Source: Neodontobutis hainanensis (lineage: Eukaryota > Chordata > Actinopteri > Gobiiformes > Odontobutidae). From it: a stretch of DNA of 64,000 bases. Below, piece by piece: positions 27,901-42,900 of this stretch; position 1 is the first letter of the stretch, and each line of letters opens with the position of its first letter. The stretch is from contig JALDNG010000038.1 of NCBI GenBank assembly GCA_024349245.1, positions 4,686,001-4,750,000 of the forward strand, written 5' to 3'. Both the position numbers and the translations under genes were made by a program. The notes under the pieces are model-generated. The model was not told the DNA's origin. It was given only the letters and a program-made list of their open reading frames with translations, and did no database searches.

Positions 27901-30900
27901 TATGGTATGAGATATTGAGAGACTGAAATTTTCAAAATACTTGGCTGCGGGATTATGTATTCACTGGAGCCACCAAGCAGGGATCGTCTTGGGTCCCATT
28001 TTTTCGAAGAGATTAAAGACGTGTGAATGATAAAATAGCCTTTCCTTACCATAATCCCGGGGCCATTTAGGTGGAGCGTATGCTGATACTGTGCTTAATA
28101 CCCAGAATGTAAATTGCACTGGAGACATTAGAAAGGCAATCAACCCCAGTTTAAAATGCATGACATGTTTTCATTCACTGGACTGAGTCATAGAGTCTTT
28201 TCTTTAAAATGCAGTCAGTTACTTTTCTCTGACATTCACCACAGTAGGAGATCATTTTCGTGTGGATGTTAAGCTGGGCATTGTTTTGGAAATATGTTAA
28301 TGCTCCATCTTGGATGTAATATTCCTCTATGATCTATCCAATGTATTAACAGCGACTCTCTACTACAGACATCCCATACAGTATATACAGTACTTAATGC
28401 TGCAGTTGTTTGATTTTGCTGTACCTGAGGGCCACTTTTGCAAAATGACAATTAAGCAAGGGCCCAGTAAACAAAGAAAGAAATAAAAGACAAAATGGTC
28501 CCTGTTAACTCATCTTTTCTCGCCACAACACGTTAACCAGGTCAGACGCTCTAAATACAGCTCAAATTAAAGCACTTTAAACACTTTTAAAGTCCATTTG
28601 CAAAGCTTTTAATTTTTACAAGTTCTTTTTAAAAATACAGATGTGGAAAATGGTTAGTATTTAGTCTTAATTCATGCTTTAAGAAATCGGTACAAACCAT
28701 AAAATGATTTATTTTAGATTTTCATGTGACAAATCCCATGGAATAAAATTACCTTCAAGAAAATGCATTTTTCACAATGTGCATACCAAATCATGCTTTT
28801 TATATTGCTTTTTAAATCTTCGCCTGGTCAGTGTTTGCCTTTGCTGTGCAGTGGCTGTCAGTCAAGCCACAGATCAATAACGTGTCGCACATGCTATAAC
28901 TCTGTGGCTTTCTTCCTGCTGCCACACAGGCGTAAACGAGCTTAGAACCGAAGGGGCTATTTTTTAGCTAAGCCTTTTCAATTTCTTGCTAAGAAATAAA
29001 AAAAGATTCATGATTATTACTTCGTTACATCCATCTCTCTGCAGGCTTTGAGGGGCTTTACTTTGCAGACAGCCCCAATGCCTTGACCCTTAAAATCTCC
29101 CACTCTGTTTTTCCCCACTCTACTTTTAATGAAAATGAATCTCATCTACTCTGCAGCCAAAAATGAGTTCTTAGAGAAGGAGTTGAGAAGAAAGTCCGGG
29201 ATACTGGCCCGTTGTTAAGAAGTGTGCAATGGCAGCCAGCAGTTTTACAACTGGGTACTTTACAGTACAGAGCAGTAATGTTTTATTCACTGTTGAAATA
29301 ATTAAACACTGAAAACACAAGCCATCTGCACATCTATGTCCTATTTATCAGCTCAAACAAATACTTACTCTCTTGCCAGGTGGTCCAGGTGGGCCAGCTT
29401 CTCCTGATGGGCCTGGTGGTCCCTGTAAACAGACAGAAGATGTAAGGCATGATTAGAACAGAAAAGAAAAGGACTGTATGAATGAATTTGCCAGTGCTAA
29501 GATGAGTTTTAATGACAGTGCAGCACACTTCACTGACTCTCTTGTTGTGCCAAAAAGACAATAACAAAGAAAGAATATTGACATTTAGGGAATAGAGCTG
29601 AAAGTTGGAGCCAAAACCCAAGTACGATTAAGCATTACGCCGCCAGAAATGACACTTATTGTGCTCCCTCAGACACTTTCATCCGTTATTTCGAAGTTAA
29701 TTACAAGCAATGGAACCTCTTTGTAGCATTTGTAAATGTAAATATTTCACAGCACCCGACTGAGGTGGAGAGTTATTCAGCTAGTTTTCACATCGCATAC
29801 AAAATAGAAAAACTAATTATTAAAACTATTGTACTGTAGTGACCCAGCATATATTAATAAATCAAATTACTTTATTAAAGATGCTGTGTCTTCTTTGATT
29901 GATTTACATAAATGAATGGTCTGGTTTATTGTAGTAATAAAAATACAACTAATGAGTGAATAAAATTTTGGATAATAGTAGAAACTGATTATCTTACTGG
30001 TTGACCGGATTCACCATCGTCTCCCTTTTCGCCAGGTTCTCCATCAGTTCCCTTTACATAACAAATGGAGAGATTACAAAACAATCATATTTTTACATTT
30101 GCATATAATAAAAATTCATTTGATAAAAGTAAAAACATCACACTTACCGCAACACCTGGCTCTCCAGGAGGACCCGGGTCACCAGGGAATCCAACAGGAC
30201 CCTTTAAAATAGAAAAAAAAGAACTGTCAGTGTACAATAAGAAAATCAAAGCTTGACAGTAAGATTTCTATTGCCTTTGGGACAAGGATTAAGAACATGC
30301 TCGGTAATTCATTCAACCTTTTAGTCCTTACCTAGTTTCCCTCGCTGTGGCTAATATTGTGGACTTAATGATGATGTTAAATCTATCGGGAAATGTGTCA
30401 TCGTATGTCATTAGCACAGAGGCATAAAATCTCATTTCCATCAATAAAAAGGGTTTTAAACTGTTGAATATATTCAGAGCTAGAAGTGCCCGCCTTGAGG
30501 CTGCCTGATGGGGAGTTTTACTTTTTCAAGTGCTATATTTGAGCCACTGTGACTAAGTGTCAGAAAACATTATGTGCAGTGTATTTGCCAAACTTACAGG
30601 GTTACCCTTTGGCCCATCGTCTCCAGGGGGTCCTTTGGCACCGGCGGGTCCGGCAGCTCCAGGGGGGCCAGCTTCTCCCTTTTCTCCCCTCTCGCCTTTT
30701 GGTCCCTACAGTGAAGAGGTGTATTAGTGCCACAGGCGAGTCGACTCTGAAGTGAACAGGCAATAAACACAGACGCAGCCTCCAGAGAGTGAAAGTGAAA
30801 GTGAGTGTGAAATAAGAAGGGAGGTTTGGTCTAAGAATGACATTAGGGAAGGAACAAAAGTGCAACTGTGAGTGTTTTGTATAGAGCTCACTGACTAAAC

Positions 30901-33900
30901 GAGTTCTTTGTGGTTAGGTTAGGTTGTTGGTATGTGGTGATGTTTAGAGGCTTGTTTGTTTTGGGTTTAGATTACAGTGTTCTTATGCTACACTTGATGC
31001 TTATTAGTTGATTCCCAGTAAAATAATATACTGTGCATTATATATTCCTATATTCTCTAAAAGATTCAATGATTGGTCTCTCATTTAGTGGAATAAAAAT
31101 AAAATGTCTCGCCTTAAAGGTATACAGAAAGAGGTAACAGAAGCTTGTTGTTGTCGTTTGTTAGAGAAGTGAATGTTAATGATGCCAGGGGTTTGACAGG
31201 GAACAAGCAGGGGACATTATGAATGCTAGTAATCACACTCCTTCGCCACTCCCGTTGGAGATAGGCAATCTTTTCAATCTGGTGTTGCACCTCAATTATG
31301 ATAAGTGAGGCAGCCGAGTATAATTGATGTTTGGTAAAAGTCAGAAAAGGGGTAATGAAATTGACATAATTCTTAGGCTGAAAATAACACAGGAAATAAG
31401 ATTGATTTAGTGAAATTAACATATCGTTTTTCAAAAGCTTTTAATGTTAGGGTTGATATTAATTATAAAAAGCCACAAGTTTGATAAATTGACTTGAAAA
31501 GGCTCACAACTCTGTCAGTACTGAAAGAAATTATATTAGAGATAACTATTTTCAAAATCTAAGAAAAATCCGTGATTGGTTCTGTGACGTTGACTTGAAT
31601 ATTTGTTCTCTACAATGACAGCACTTGTTATATCCTCTTTATAATTGTCTTAAGAGTTTGGGAACACTCAGTGGGTCATCTGAAAAGTCATGCTCAGATT
31701 AAAGATACGTTAATGTGATGGAGTTCAGAGTGTGTTTTACATTTTTACATATTGGGCTATGAAGATATTTAATTATACAGAAAGTTTTACTGTATAATTT
31801 TAGCATCTATGACACATATTTAGCCTAACAGCCCCAATGCAACATAACACACTTACCCCAGTTCCAGGTTCTCCAGCTGGCCCGGGGTTTCCAGCTTCAC
31901 CTTGTTCACCCTGGGGTTAAAAAAATGACATATTGTGTGTCATATTAATACAGCTAGTAAACGTTTAATGCAAAGTAAATATTTCATTAGGATCAGTAAA
32001 GTTAACAACAGCCCTCCTCCTGTCTTTGCAAAGTCAAAAATGAGTCTGTAATTGTATATCATTACCAAAGTTCTTAAAAGTTAAAGTATTCTGAGTGCCC
32101 TCTTAAAATGTTGGCGGCCCTTCATGCTCCATCATTCAGGCTCATTTTAACAGCTGCAGTAAAGCATTAAGTATTTATTGTGCAGCCCTTTGCCAAATGG
32201 CATTGAAATGGAAGAATCTTGTTGGAAGTGTTGTAAATTTGACATTAATAGTGTCAAAGCATTAACTCAGACAAAAATCCTGGGCAATGGAAATGAACAG
32301 ACTGCAGGTGGTAACACAGAGTGGCAGCTGGGAGCTCTGGACATGCCCAGAAGCAATACAGCAGCAATAGAGCAGCAGTCCATCAGCGCGGCCTCACACT
32401 GTGCACATAGATAACCCTTAGGTGCCTCAATCCGACTCCTACCTTCTCCCCCACGGATCCCATTGGGCCAACACCGCCGGGAGGACCTTGTGGACCCTTC
32501 AGCACAAAACACAACAACGGATGAGTCATAGGTTATGGAGCAAGCTGAGATACAATTAGATGATATTCAGGTTTTCTGACGTAACACAGGTATAACAAGC
32601 CATCAGGACAAGCTTCTCTTTAAGCTCTAGAGGGGGACCAATGCAAACAGCCTTTAGTCCCTTGTTTTTTTGTAAAAAATTGTGTATTAAAAATTTGACA
32701 GGTAGCATTGAAATATGCACATGACATAAGGTTGACAATTGTAATGGTAATACTACAAACTCAAGATTACATAAAGTATATACATCTAGTTACAAAATAC
32801 AATATACATATATATTGTTCATCAACATAGAGAAAGATTCAATGTAATGATCATAGTGTACGTACATCAGCACCACTGGGACCCTGAGGACCTCTGGGAC
32901 CAGGTGGACCAGGAGGACCCTGCACAAAAGGAAGGTAATGTTAAAGGACAATCCACTATTAATAAAATAAAAATGTAACAACTTCATCAAGTCTGTCTCT
33001 TACCATTGGACCAACGTCACCATTCTCTCCTTTCTCACCAGGGGGGCCAGGAAGACCCTACAGACACGAAACAATGCACACTTATATAATCAGATGAGAT
33101 ACAATCAAGCACAAGATGCTGCAGCATGAATATCCTACAGAGCTCTCAACTATTTCAATTTATTTGCACTGCTAACTGTATTTACAGCAGCTGCTCTCAC
33201 TTTTAAATTCAGATGTAATTTGCAACACATTGTGGTGGTGTAGTGAAATATTAAACATATCTGTGGGCTGGTGCATTAATTAATCACTTGATTCCATGTT
33301 TCAAAAGCACCCTGCTGTTATTATGCGTTTAGTGAAACATAAATAAAACACCATACAAGGGCACATGCAGGTCTACTACAGGGTAACCATAGTAAGTAAA
33401 AAGAAGGGTATGGGACCAATAAATGTAATAAAGTTAGCCAGCGATACTAATACTTTGTTTAGCTTCACAAAGCTTTAGATGTTATAAGGGTTCAAGGAGA
33501 TTTTTGAGTGTGGGCCAAAAGGAGCCATGTGAAAATGAGGTGATTTAATTCTGATTACGCACCTTAGCGAATGTGCAAGCTATAATCATCTTGTCCTTAC
33601 TCTTCCTGGTAACTTTCCCTCTTTTCAGACACATAGATTTAGGTGATTATTGCACGTTAAAAGGGCAGTGCAGTCAAGACCTTGAATGTGTGTTTGAACT
33701 CTGACATTTCGCCGAGTAATTCTGATTAAACTGCTGTACGCTACTTTTTTCTCCAGTGGCTGTGTGTGCGACTGTTCATAATTCAGAAGCAGGTTGTCAT
33801 CAGTGTAAGGTGTAAGGCTGTGAGTGAAGAGATCAAAGAATTAATTTATGTGCATGTGCTTATACCAACAGTAAGGGAAAAGACAAAAGCCTTACTCCTG

Positions 33901-36900
33901 ACTGTTCTGTGGATATGCCCTACATGTAAGCGCTCGTGCTTATGTCCCCATTCAGCTTTTTCAGTGTGTGTATGTGCATTTTTCCTGCTGATTCCCCCCG
34001 TTGTGAGAAATCTCATCTGTGTAAAGGTCTCCTCCAGTCTAAGATCGTTAGCGCTGCTGCTAATTATGCACCGTGGTGAATGTGCTCAATGACGAACTGA
34101 CTATCAGAGCAGGTCGGTCCACACAATTAATGGAATCGCAATGGGAAGTGAATTACACCCAATTAAAAGCCCATTGAATACCATCCTGCGAAGATGGGAT
34201 AACACCTTGGGATGATGAGCGTTAGTCAATGTAATTTCATCAAGACAATGAGCCAGCTTTCTGCCATAAACTCTTAACATGTTTGACTTAGGAAGCTGAT
34301 TACTAATAAAACACATAATTACCAACAAATGGGCTACTACTGGAGATAAGCCTCTTCTTATTAGATAATTACCACACAACAAAACATCATTATGACTAGT
34401 TAAATTGTTGATTAGTTTATGGCCACATTGTTGTTGTATGAAGGGCAGGCCTAATACATTGCTTTATCGTTAGAGCCAGTGGTGTGCGATATTGGACGGT
34501 TGAATAAAATGGGATGTAATGCATTTGTTATGAGGATGGAAATATATTCATAGTGTACTGGCACACAGCTACTGTACATCTCCCATGGACATAGAATTTT
34601 CCATGGAGAGTATGAAATTTAGCTACAGAGACATACTGGCCATTAATGTTATAATTATTTGTGTTTGAATATTGTTGCTGTACTGCTATGTTTTAGGTCA
34701 AAAGCAGGTCAAAGCATACTTTAAAGTCCATGCATCAAATTGATATTTAGCTAAAAACGTATCTCTTGAAATATGCATGGATTTACCTTTAAAAAGCTCC
34801 AAATTAAAAATGTTATAAAGAAACTGGTCCAGGATTTATGAGACATAGTCGTCTGTGTGCCACCTGTGTCCTTGTCTGAAATGTGCCTGTGGCTCTGGCA
34901 GCCTTGGGTATGTCTATGTCTCAAAAACCCAACTGCTGTGAAAGCAACAAAACTACTAACACACATAGTGTACATGGAATCTGAAATTTATTCCAAAAAA
35001 GCCAACATCAAATTTGAGAGTGGCATGTTTGGCCATACACAGGCTTCAGGGTCAGAATTACTTTTAAAGATTTTTTTAACCAAAATTTCATTTTATAATA
35101 ATTACTTTTTTCTATTCATTTATTTATTCTCTTACGCTTAGCACCAGGGGGTCACAGGTGACTGGAGCCTATCCCAAAACCCTGGACAGTGAGTCACAGG
35201 GCCGACTCTTTGACAGTGACACATTCATTCACTTGGGACACTTTAGAGTTGCCAAATGACCTATTCATGAACAGGAGGAAGCTTTACCATTAATGACATG
35301 CAGGCTCCGCACAGAAAGGCCAGAGTTGTTCAAGGATGTTTGAGTAAGCAGGGGTTTGAACTCATGACCTTCTTGCTGTCACGGTGCAGATATAGCAGCA
35401 TTGGGTTATGTACAAGACCTGTTGCTATTCATTATTTAAGTTAATATTCAGTGCCTTAATAAACTACTCAACTAGTGCATTACAACACATGTTTATTGTT
35501 CAGTTTAACACTATATAGTGTCCATATCAACATAGGTTTTTTGAATGTATAAGGGACACTGACCTGCAGGCCTATGGGACCTGGGGGGCCGGGAAAACCT
35601 CTGGAACCTTCATCTCCCTTTTGTCCAAACATACCCTGCTGACCCCTGGGTCCAGGTTCTCCATCAGCTCCCTGAGAAATGAGAAATACAAGTTCATTTA
35701 CACTGCATGTTTCTTTTTAGAACTGAAACATTTCAATGTAGTTCACTATTACAACCGCCAAACGTTATGCAATTAGAAACATTAAAACCTGGCACTCAGA
35801 TCTGATATAATATGTTTGCCTTGTCTGGCCTGTGTTTGTAGAAACCACAAGTTTGTCTTTTTAGTTTTTCTTCTTGCTTTATGATCTATCGACACTGTCC
35901 AGTAAAGTTTTATTGATGAAATTTACAAGAAACACTTACAGCGGGACCTGGGCTACCAGTGGGACCTTGGAGACCGGGGGGGCCTGGAGGACCCTGAACA
36001 TAAACAAGAACAAGTTACTGGCAAAACCTCCCAAAATGGCCACATTGTGGTGCTGTAAAAATGTACTTTACACTGGACTTTTGCAAAAAATGTTTTGTGT
36101 GTGTGTGTTCACCTGCTCTCCTTTGTCAGCTTTGCTTCCCTTCTGACCAGGCTCTCCAACCTCTCCCTGGAAAAGAGACACAACACAGACACAGCTCAGG
36201 TGTATCTATTGAAATGTCACTCGTGGGGAAAGATATCAAAAAAATCTAAACAGTTATGTAGCTACAATCTTGACACGCAGTAGAATTGTTTCTCAGAATA
36301 AAAGCTTAACGTTTGAGTATATTATTTTTGTAATTTTCAATACTGATGATGTAGAATTGTAATATAGTACCAATTATAAATCTGTCTAAATGTTTAAAGA
36401 TTTGACTAATAGTAAAGAAAAAAATGATCACACACAAAAAAAGGTATTTATTTTGCTAAATGTAACTTTTTAACCATACCTTCAACTAAATGGTACTATT
36501 ATAATATGACATCTATACGATAAGGAAGTAGTGCACCTATAAAAGGGTCAGCTCGTCATTGCAGAATTCATAATGTATTTTTTTTGTCTGGAGAATTTCA
36601 CAGACAAAAACAAAAACTTTTTTAGAATATGCCTTGTTGTTGATTTATGCAAAATAGCTGTAAAGTCCAGCCCTGAATATTTCCCAATACAGCCATGTTT
36701 AAAAACAGGGTCCATGTGTCTAACTGTTGCTGTTATTTACCTTGTCCCCATCCTCTCCAGGTGGACCTTGGGGACCGGCAGGCCCAGGCAGGCCGACTGG
36801 ACCCTGAACACCGTCGCGACCAGCTGGACCTTGAGGTCCTTTCTCACCCTGAAACCACAGAAGCATTTATTTAGCTCAAGTTTTAAAATAGAAACCCTAG

Positions 36901-39900
36901 CTCAACGGCTGACATTATTCAGTTTTTTGTAAAGAAAAACTACTCACAGGTGCACCCTTCTCTCCAGCAGGACCTGGGGGACCTTGAGGGCCAGGTCGAC
37001 CCGGCACACCGATCGGACCGGCCAGGCCCGCAGAACCTCTCTCACCCGGAGAACCCTACAAGCATTAAAGTAAACAGGAGTGAATAAGAGAAAATATAAG
37101 ATTCATGTTAAAAGCTTTGATTCTGCTGAAGGTTTAAAGACATACTATAGAGATTTTTTTGCCCGTTGTGTCTGCTTAACAACAACTGTTACCATTAAGA
37201 CATCTACAAAGCAAGACCCGACTGAGCTGTACTGCTAATGGATCAGCACACACACCCCTTTTAAGAGGAATACTGGGAAAACAGCAAGAGCACACAGAAA
37301 CAGGTGGCTTTTAGGTTCTAATATAGCAGCGCTGCTACTTGAAAGCAGCTGGCATTATCTGCTGACAGGAAGCAGCCGTCTTAGTGCTTCTTTCAGCGCC
37401 TTGTGATGAAAATGTGTTATTTGTAATAAGACTGAAATACAAGAACTCACCCCACATAAATCTATAACTCATAACGGAGAGTGACACTATGAGCGTGAAT
37501 AAAGGCTACTGTATAAAACAAAGGCACTTCAACAACACAGACATATCCTTAATAATAAATGGAAGCCAAATCTAGCAGAGTTTGAAGAAAGATCCTGTTT
37601 GCTGTGTGCTTTTGCCATCCATGTTTGTTTGTGTCTCTGTTTCATAGTCCACTGAAGCAAACCGCTTTGATGCTGAGCTATTGCCGCACTTGAATGCTCC
37701 AGAGACAAATCTCTGTGTGCAGTGGGATGACACCAATCTGCTGATCCCCATCGGAGAATGTAGACAATAATGATGCAACACTAATGGTCTAATTACTTTG
37801 GCTTACAAAATTTTGTTCTCTCTCGAGGTAAATTCCACTTTAATCCTGTGGTATTTGGAGAAATATAAAGTATGTGCTTGTCTTATCTTGATCTCTTAAC
37901 ACTAACGTTTAAATATTGATCTAACACTAATATTAAAATTATTAGTACACTTAACTGTGACATATTTTTCTCTGTCATGACAAACTCAGCTTTTCAACAA
38001 AAATATGGGCCTTTCTTCATTTATATAAAAAAGATTGAAGACCTCTACTAAATTTTGTAAAGATAATATGTTATTCAATCAAGAGAATATGGCTTACTGC
38101 TGCAATGACCTATAAGCAGCATGGCAACATAATCCAGAAATGTATTACTTCAATAACTGCTTAATCTGACAGTAAGCTCTGCACTACCTGAAGAACACTG
38201 ACTGGATACTTACCACAGGGCCAGGTGGACCTTGGGGCCCCTCTCCTCCTTTTAGACCAGCTGGACCCTAAGGGAAAGTAAAAAAAATTGCTATGAGAAC
38301 CAAAACAATGTCTTGCTTTTATCAAGTTGAAAATCACCCTTACATGTGCTTACGGATGTGTGTACATTCTCATTTTCCCACTGACAGAAATGGGTTGGTA
38401 TTACTGAAATCCCCTATGTTTCTTTATGTCAGCGTGCAGCGTCCTACACATTTCCCAGAGAAAACATTGCAGTATGGGTAATGAGTCTCTCTGCTGGCTG
38501 TGGCCAGGGTGGAGTAAATCACAATGGCAGAAAACAATCAGCCATGCTGCCGGCCTGGAGTCAGACTGACCTTGGCGATGCAAACAGCACAACACTTCCT
38601 CTTCCTGCAGAACATCTATTTTCTGAAGCCTTAGACTAATTGCCAGCATTTACCATTAATAATTTATTTAAGTTAATAATGAATACAGTGGAAGCCAGTT
38701 TTATCTCAACTTAAAAAGTATTATGTAAAAAAACGAATAGCCCTTGAGTTAGACCTTTAAAAGTCGACAAATAGACCCCTAACCAACAATTCTCTTCTTT
38801 TATATTAGGACCATCATGCATTGCTGCAGGTTAAACAGTGGTGTCGTGGCACTAGAGCAATGCACAGGCATGCCTGCTCATTTGTAAGATGTCGCGTTGG
38901 ATTTCCTCTGCTACGGATTGATTGCTAAGAGTGAATTCCAGGGCTGGTGCCTCTAATGAAGTAAATAGCTTTAGACAGACACCGGTTCATTTGTTATGTA
39001 GCATTGTTCTGTCACTTTCTACAAACAAACACATGTAAAGAGGAGCCATGATGAATAGACACAGGTGTAGCAAAGTGCTTACCGAGGCACCGGGAAGACC
39101 TCGCTCTCCGGGGAACCCTCGAAGGCCAGGGGGGCCGTCTTTACCGGGGGATCCCTGAGGGCCGGGGTCTCCCTAGACACAAGAAGATGCAGGTGTTATC
39201 ATGGTTCTTATATGGCACTGACAATACAAAGGAATCTGTAGCCATATTATCACCTGATAATGTTGTTTTAGTAATTCTAGACACAGAGAAGAACTATATT
39301 ATATTAAACAGATATATAAATATTCACATGTACATAACCGTTTATATGACAGCCATCAATGACTCATAATCTATGTATTGTAATTAGGCTGTTAAAAGGT
39401 AGAGGAAAAAATGTGTAGATGTCCTTGATGATGAATGCATATTATAACATTGATGTATGTATTATCAAATAAAAAGGATACAATAATTATTTTATATAAA
39501 CTGTATTAAAAAAAAGCCTGTTTGTATGCATTAATGTAAATAGAGCCATAGCAGCAGTTTTCCATGTGTGTGTTTTTATTCGGTTTATTAACAGCGTCAC
39601 AACATTGTCAATATTTCTGTGACTCTTATTTAATTCAAGGTCCACCATCACCATTACTGATTCACTTTTTCTTAACCTTATCTAGAGACCAAACTTTTTA
39701 TCTAAAAGAAAGCAACTGTGCTGAGAGTTGCAGGGAGCCCTTCGCTGATTTATTTGTAAAGCACATTTCCAAACAAGGACATTTTCCTTAAGAAAAAGTT
39801 ACTTGTGTCTTTGTTTTCTTTTCTTTTATTGGCAGACTGACTTTATCTGCAAACAGGAGGCAGAAAGGAGAGGGCTTGAGAGGCGTAAGAGGATTTGGGC

Positions 39901-42900
39901 TCCACTGCCAAGCCCTCCAAAGTGTCCCTGGCATACTGATGCACGGGCCTGAGCCGAGCGGGCAAGACAGTGGGGCTGTGAGTGGTGAAGGTTTTGCGCT
40001 TAGCTGACGGTCTTGATTAAACTGTCTGCTCGGAGAAGATGGGAGAAAATGAAAGCACAGGGGGGTATGAGGGAGGGGGGGACGGGGATGATCAGTTCTG
40101 AGAGTCAGAGGGTTGCTTTGGAGCAGCCCATACTTCTACAAAATGGCTGCTGTCTCTTCCTAATGGGCACTCAATTGGCGACTGGGGAGGACTGTGGACG
40201 GAATATAGACAGACTCTGCCTGAATCTTAGCTACTGTATCTGCAGTGCTTTGGACAAAGTCTTGTAAAGCACAGAGAGAAAAGGCGTGACTTTGTGTTTT
40301 GGCATGTGCAAAGGTGTTTTAGGTAAATTTATTACTTCAAAGATATTTCTGTGTTTGAAGAGTGTATCCAGCTTGCAAGATATCCAGCAGAGGGCTGAGT
40401 ACCCTCCAGAAATATAACTGCTTGTGAATGCAGCTGCCGCTTTCGGCACTATTAAATCATGTGCCATAATTGGTGCTGCATATATTCAATTTGTTGTCTA
40501 CTTCTATAATCTCTCTAGTATTCACCATTGAAAGTTCTCTCAAATCAACTCACATCTCAGTCTTTAAACAAATGACTTTCTTAGTCTGTTTTGAACAAAA
40601 CAATGCGTTAAATAAAATGGGAACAATGAGGGCGGCTCTTGTTAAAGGACACAAAATGTCAGTTGTATGTCTTGGGTACCTTGGCTCCCTCTTTGCCTCC
40701 AGCACCTGGAAGACCCTGCTCTCCTGGTGGTCCCGGTGGTCCAGGATGACCTCTTTCACCAACAGGACCGGTCTCTCCAGTGGGTCCCTAAAATACCATA
40801 ACATAGTTTAATTCAATAAAACCACAAGAAGCTAATGGTGGTTTGATTATCAGTGCATCAAATATATTTCTATTTCTAACCTGACTTTCACTTCGGATTT
40901 GGAGATTTTCTTTAACATCAGACACTTATTCCACATTAATGCATGCAGTGTATTTATTAAAATGTTTGTTACCTGGGGCCCGACAACACCTCCTGGACCA
41001 GGTGGACCAGTTTTTCCTTGGAAACCCTGAAAGAAGATTAAAGATTCTCACATTTAAAACACAATCGAAAAGCTCATCCCTTAAAACACAATTGAAAAGT
41101 TAAGTAAGTAATAGTTGTTGTAATTCTGCTGAACATGTTGCCCAAGTTCATTTCCACTGTTGAGAAAGGCCTACAGTTACGACTAAGAAAGATATCTTCC
41201 CCATCTCAAAAAAAGAAGTCACTAAAACTAAAAAAGAAACAGAAGAACATTTTGTACTCTCTGTGTTTCTGAATCCCTCAGTGTTGTAGCTCAAGTATAC
41301 AACACAATAAAACACCACAAAGACCCAAAGAAACGTTAGATTAAAATGTTAAAATCATCAAAATCAATGACTTTCACTAATGTATAATTTGATCCTACCT
41401 CAAAGATTAAAATTCTTGAGTGCCAAATGCACAAAGGAAACAGGTTTCACTGTACAATAAATTATTTTTTACCATCCACAGTGAATGCTACAAAATTGAA
41501 AAATCTAAAATTAAGATAAAAAACAAAATCATGTAAGAAATGTAAGGAAAGAATAAATAAGATGTGAATGTGCAATGGCATCCAATGCACCAAAAAGTGT
41601 ACAATGTTCATCAGTAGTCCATGTGTAAACTGTGAGAATACTGAGTGTGACAATGTTATATACTTTTTAAATTCAAGTCTTTAGTAGCCACTTATGGCCA
41701 ACTCAAGACTTCAGGCGTATTGATCGATATGTGTTATAATTTATGTATAAAACAGTGGAAACCCTTGGGCGTTGCCGTTGAAACATCAAGCCCGGACTCA
41801 GACACTCCAGCTCAAATCTTTAATTCTGCTTCCTCGAATGCCCCTTGTGTATCTCCGCCCGAGTGCATGTGAGCGTGTTTATTGCTCTGATCAATTCTCA
41901 TATTGGATGCTTGTGGAGCCTGTTCATCAGCGAATAAATCTGCAGCTATAAACATCTAAATGAAGACTCTATTGTTGTTGTCGGAATTGCAGCGAGGCAC
42001 TCATGTGTGGTGCGTTACGTTATCTATAGGAAAGAGGCAGGCGGAAAGGGAAGCTTTAATGATAGAGCCGATGATCTGTCAAGCTTTTAGTAGAATTTAT
42101 TGCCCTCTGGGCCTCGTCAAAGCAAGGGGCACTGATGCATACCAAGTACAAAGGAATCAAAGCTGGAGCAAGGGCTCACAACTAGATGGCATCAATTTAA
42201 ACCTTTTTTTTTTCATTGTCTGATAAATTGGGAGTTCCCCAGGGTTACTAAATCTATAAATCAGAGTAACTTTGGAAAAAACGTTATTTTAGAGCTATTT
42301 GGAGCATAGCATTTAAGCTAATTATTGTCCAGGAAAAACTAATATCTGACATTAACACTATTTGGGAAAAAGCGAGCCATCTGGAAAAATAGTGCACCCT
42401 TATTTGATGGAACAATTTTCCACCAACAATAGTTTAATGGTACATTTTCCAAAGCTACATTAAGTCAACTCCAAATGTTTAAGCACCACCAAGCCATACA
42501 AAACCCATTATTAGCATTAATATGTGTGACAACTATTGTAAACAAATATAGCCTTTTGGTGCTCATCGGTAAAAGTAAAAGTCACACCCAAGGCTTTTAA
42601 ATAGACTCTAACCACCTGTCAAATGGCTTTGCTGTTGTTTTTTTTTTCAACTCTGAGCAGTAATTGACATTTTATGAAGACTACACTCTCAAAAGCAATG
42701 AACTAACGGTTATAGGATTAAAATATGAACAGAGCAAAGTTGGTTCAGACATTTGTCAAAGTGGTTCTCACCGTTACCAAAGCGTGTGAACCTTTATATA
42801 AAAAAACATGTTAAATTTCTGTTCAGCAACCTTCCATTGTTTCTGTGCAGCTCCAAAACAACACACTCTGCCTGGTATCCATCACTGTGAGATCGGGGCC

